A stretch of DNA of 14,484 nucleotides from NCBI GenBank assembly GCA_900556625.1, contig USPQ01000070.1, forward strand, positions 1-14,484, in the 5' to 3' direction. Below, piece after piece: positions 13,841 through 14,484 of the stretch (within the stretch, counting starts at the first letter, position 1; each line of letters begins with the position of its first letter). Source of the DNA: an uncultured Bacteroides sp. (GTDB lineage Bacteria; Bacteroidota; Bacteroidia; Bacteroidales; Bacteroidaceae). The notes under the pieces were generated by a model, which was not told the DNA's origin, made no database searches, and saw only the letters and a list, made by a program, of their open reading frames with translations. Both the position numbers and the translations under genes were made by a program.

Positions 13841-14484
13841 ACCCTAATCTTTTCATCATATTATCATTCTTTTTATATACAAATGAATCTACCCCTCGTT
13901 GCGAATGTCCAAATGGTAAACCTCTCAAATATAAAAGGACATGCCCAAATTCATGTGCGATTCCAACAGTACGATGATTTAGTGTTCCTTTTTTATTTAT
14001 TATTATCTGGACATTATTGTTTGTCGACTTTTTGCCAGATGCAGCTTCGTTTCCTGAAACTAAAGTTTGTCCCAAGTTCCCTTCAATGACCTTACCCGTT
14101 AATTGTCCACTAGCAACCAACAGACTTTCAAATGCAGCCCCATACTGACTAGTATTATAATCTTCTGGAGCTATAAAACTTTCACTTATAATTTGTCCAT
14201 TCATAATAAAAGTATTTTTATCGGACACAGATAACTCAACCATCTTTTCATTCGTCGCAATCTCATACAAATCTTGCAAAAAGAAGTCCGATGTAACTTT
14301 AGCGTGAGCTTCTATAGAAGTAGGATCAAGCACTCCATTATTAAACTTCATTTTTAGATTCGTACCATCTTCTAATCCATTATAAATCGCCAACATTGCT
14401 TCTGCGACACTAGTCTTATTAAGAAGTAAACTATCTCCATTCACATCAATATTATTCACCGGATTATTTGCGCCATATTGATAA
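13830..14484 (-). CDS. Rhs-repeat protein, C-terminal part with HEFGH metallopeptidase toxin domain (5' end outside window)
   Basis: The last 217 residues of a larger protein that runs off the right edge. The visible start, YQYGANNPVNNIDVNGD (1-17), is the end of the Rhs-repeat-associated core domain (YxYxxNNPxNxID), after which polymorphic toxins switch to a variable C-terminus. The tail of about 200 residues ends in a zinc-protease-like helix, NHRTVGIAHEFGHVLLYL (169-186). HEFGH (177-181, bases 13941-13955) provides two His ligands and the catalytic Glu; His193 in FGHSQRG is a candidate third ligand. A GTG at 14457-14459 is not a real start, because the core motif continues upstream. Its stop overlaps the next gene by 11 bases. 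I infer a contact- or secretion-delivered peptidase toxin. Whether it is active and how it is exported cannot be seen here. Confidence 0.85.
   Translation of the reverse strand, partial: YQYGANNPVNNIDVNGDSLLLNKTSVAEAMLAIYNGLEDGTNLKMKFNNGVLDPTSIEAHAKVTSDFFLQDLYEIATNEKMVELSVSDKNTFIMNGQIISESFIAPEDYNTSQYGAAFESLLVASGQLTGKVIEGNLGQTLVSGNEAASGKKSTNNNVQIIINKKGTLNHRTVGIAHEFGHVLLYLRGLPFGHSQRGVDSFVYKKNDNMMKRLGYGK

Noticed and set aside
14457..14459. GTG as the start of the HEFGH-domain gene
   Set aside because: The upstream in-frame residues YQYGANNP are the Rhs core ending, so the gene continues off the right edge.

Overview
The window looks like chromosomal DNA of a gut Bacteroides species. The evidence is the set of Bacteroidetes-restricted families (DUF4271, DUF3098, DUF3244, a TPR lipoprotein with a cytoplasmic helix-turn-helix), Bacteroidetes-type promoters (TAnnTTTG -7 boxes upstream of most transcription units), weak or absent Shine-Dalgarno sequences, and the gene order methyltransferase-ftsX-DUF3098-uppP-truB-queA-folK. 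The species cannot be named from this sequence. All convincing genes but one (a small + strand membrane protein at 6462-6650) lie on the minus strand, so transcription runs from high to low coordinates.

Right end (12227-14484): an AT-rich accessory segment. It opens with the C-terminus of an Rhs/YD-repeat polymorphic toxin whose N-terminal bulk lies beyond the right edge. The end of the Rhs core (YxYxxNNPxNxID) is followed by a roughly 200-residue variable tail with a zinc-metallopeptidase motif, HEFGH. Its stop codon overlaps the start of a small exported protein (probable immunity protein). Next comes a second toxin-like coding fragment (12917-13222) with no Rhs core and no obvious start, then a lipoprotein (12227-12910) that is probably the immunity protein of that displaced toxin. 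This is the most interesting part of the window: an Rhs C-terminus/immunity pair followed by an apparent orphan toxin/immunity pair. A 418-base non-coding stretch with a probable terminator separates it from the core genome.

Middle (6462-11805): a compact core operon. It holds a zinc-ribbon SAM-dependent methyltransferase, FtsX (division/peptidoglycan remodelling), a DUF3098 membrane protein, UppP (undecaprenyl-PP recycling), TruB (tRNA psi55), QueA (queuosine) and FolK (folate). Spacing is a few bases, or one-base stop/start overlaps. A small two-helix membrane protein converges on folK and overlaps its 3' end.

Left part (1-6233): metK (SAM synthesis) stands alone with its own promoter and a strong terminator. 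The promoter of a 551-residue membrane-spanning TPR/helix-turn-helix protein overlaps the tail of that terminator. A small secreted DUF3244 protein with its own promoter follows. After a 442-base gap rich in inverted repeats comes a tight three-gene operon: a LOG-family nucleotide phosphoribohydrolase, a DUF4271 multi-pass membrane protein, and a HemD-like uroporphyrinogen-III synthase with a TTG start. I see no tRNA, rRNA, CRISPR array, insertion sequence or recognisable riboswitch.
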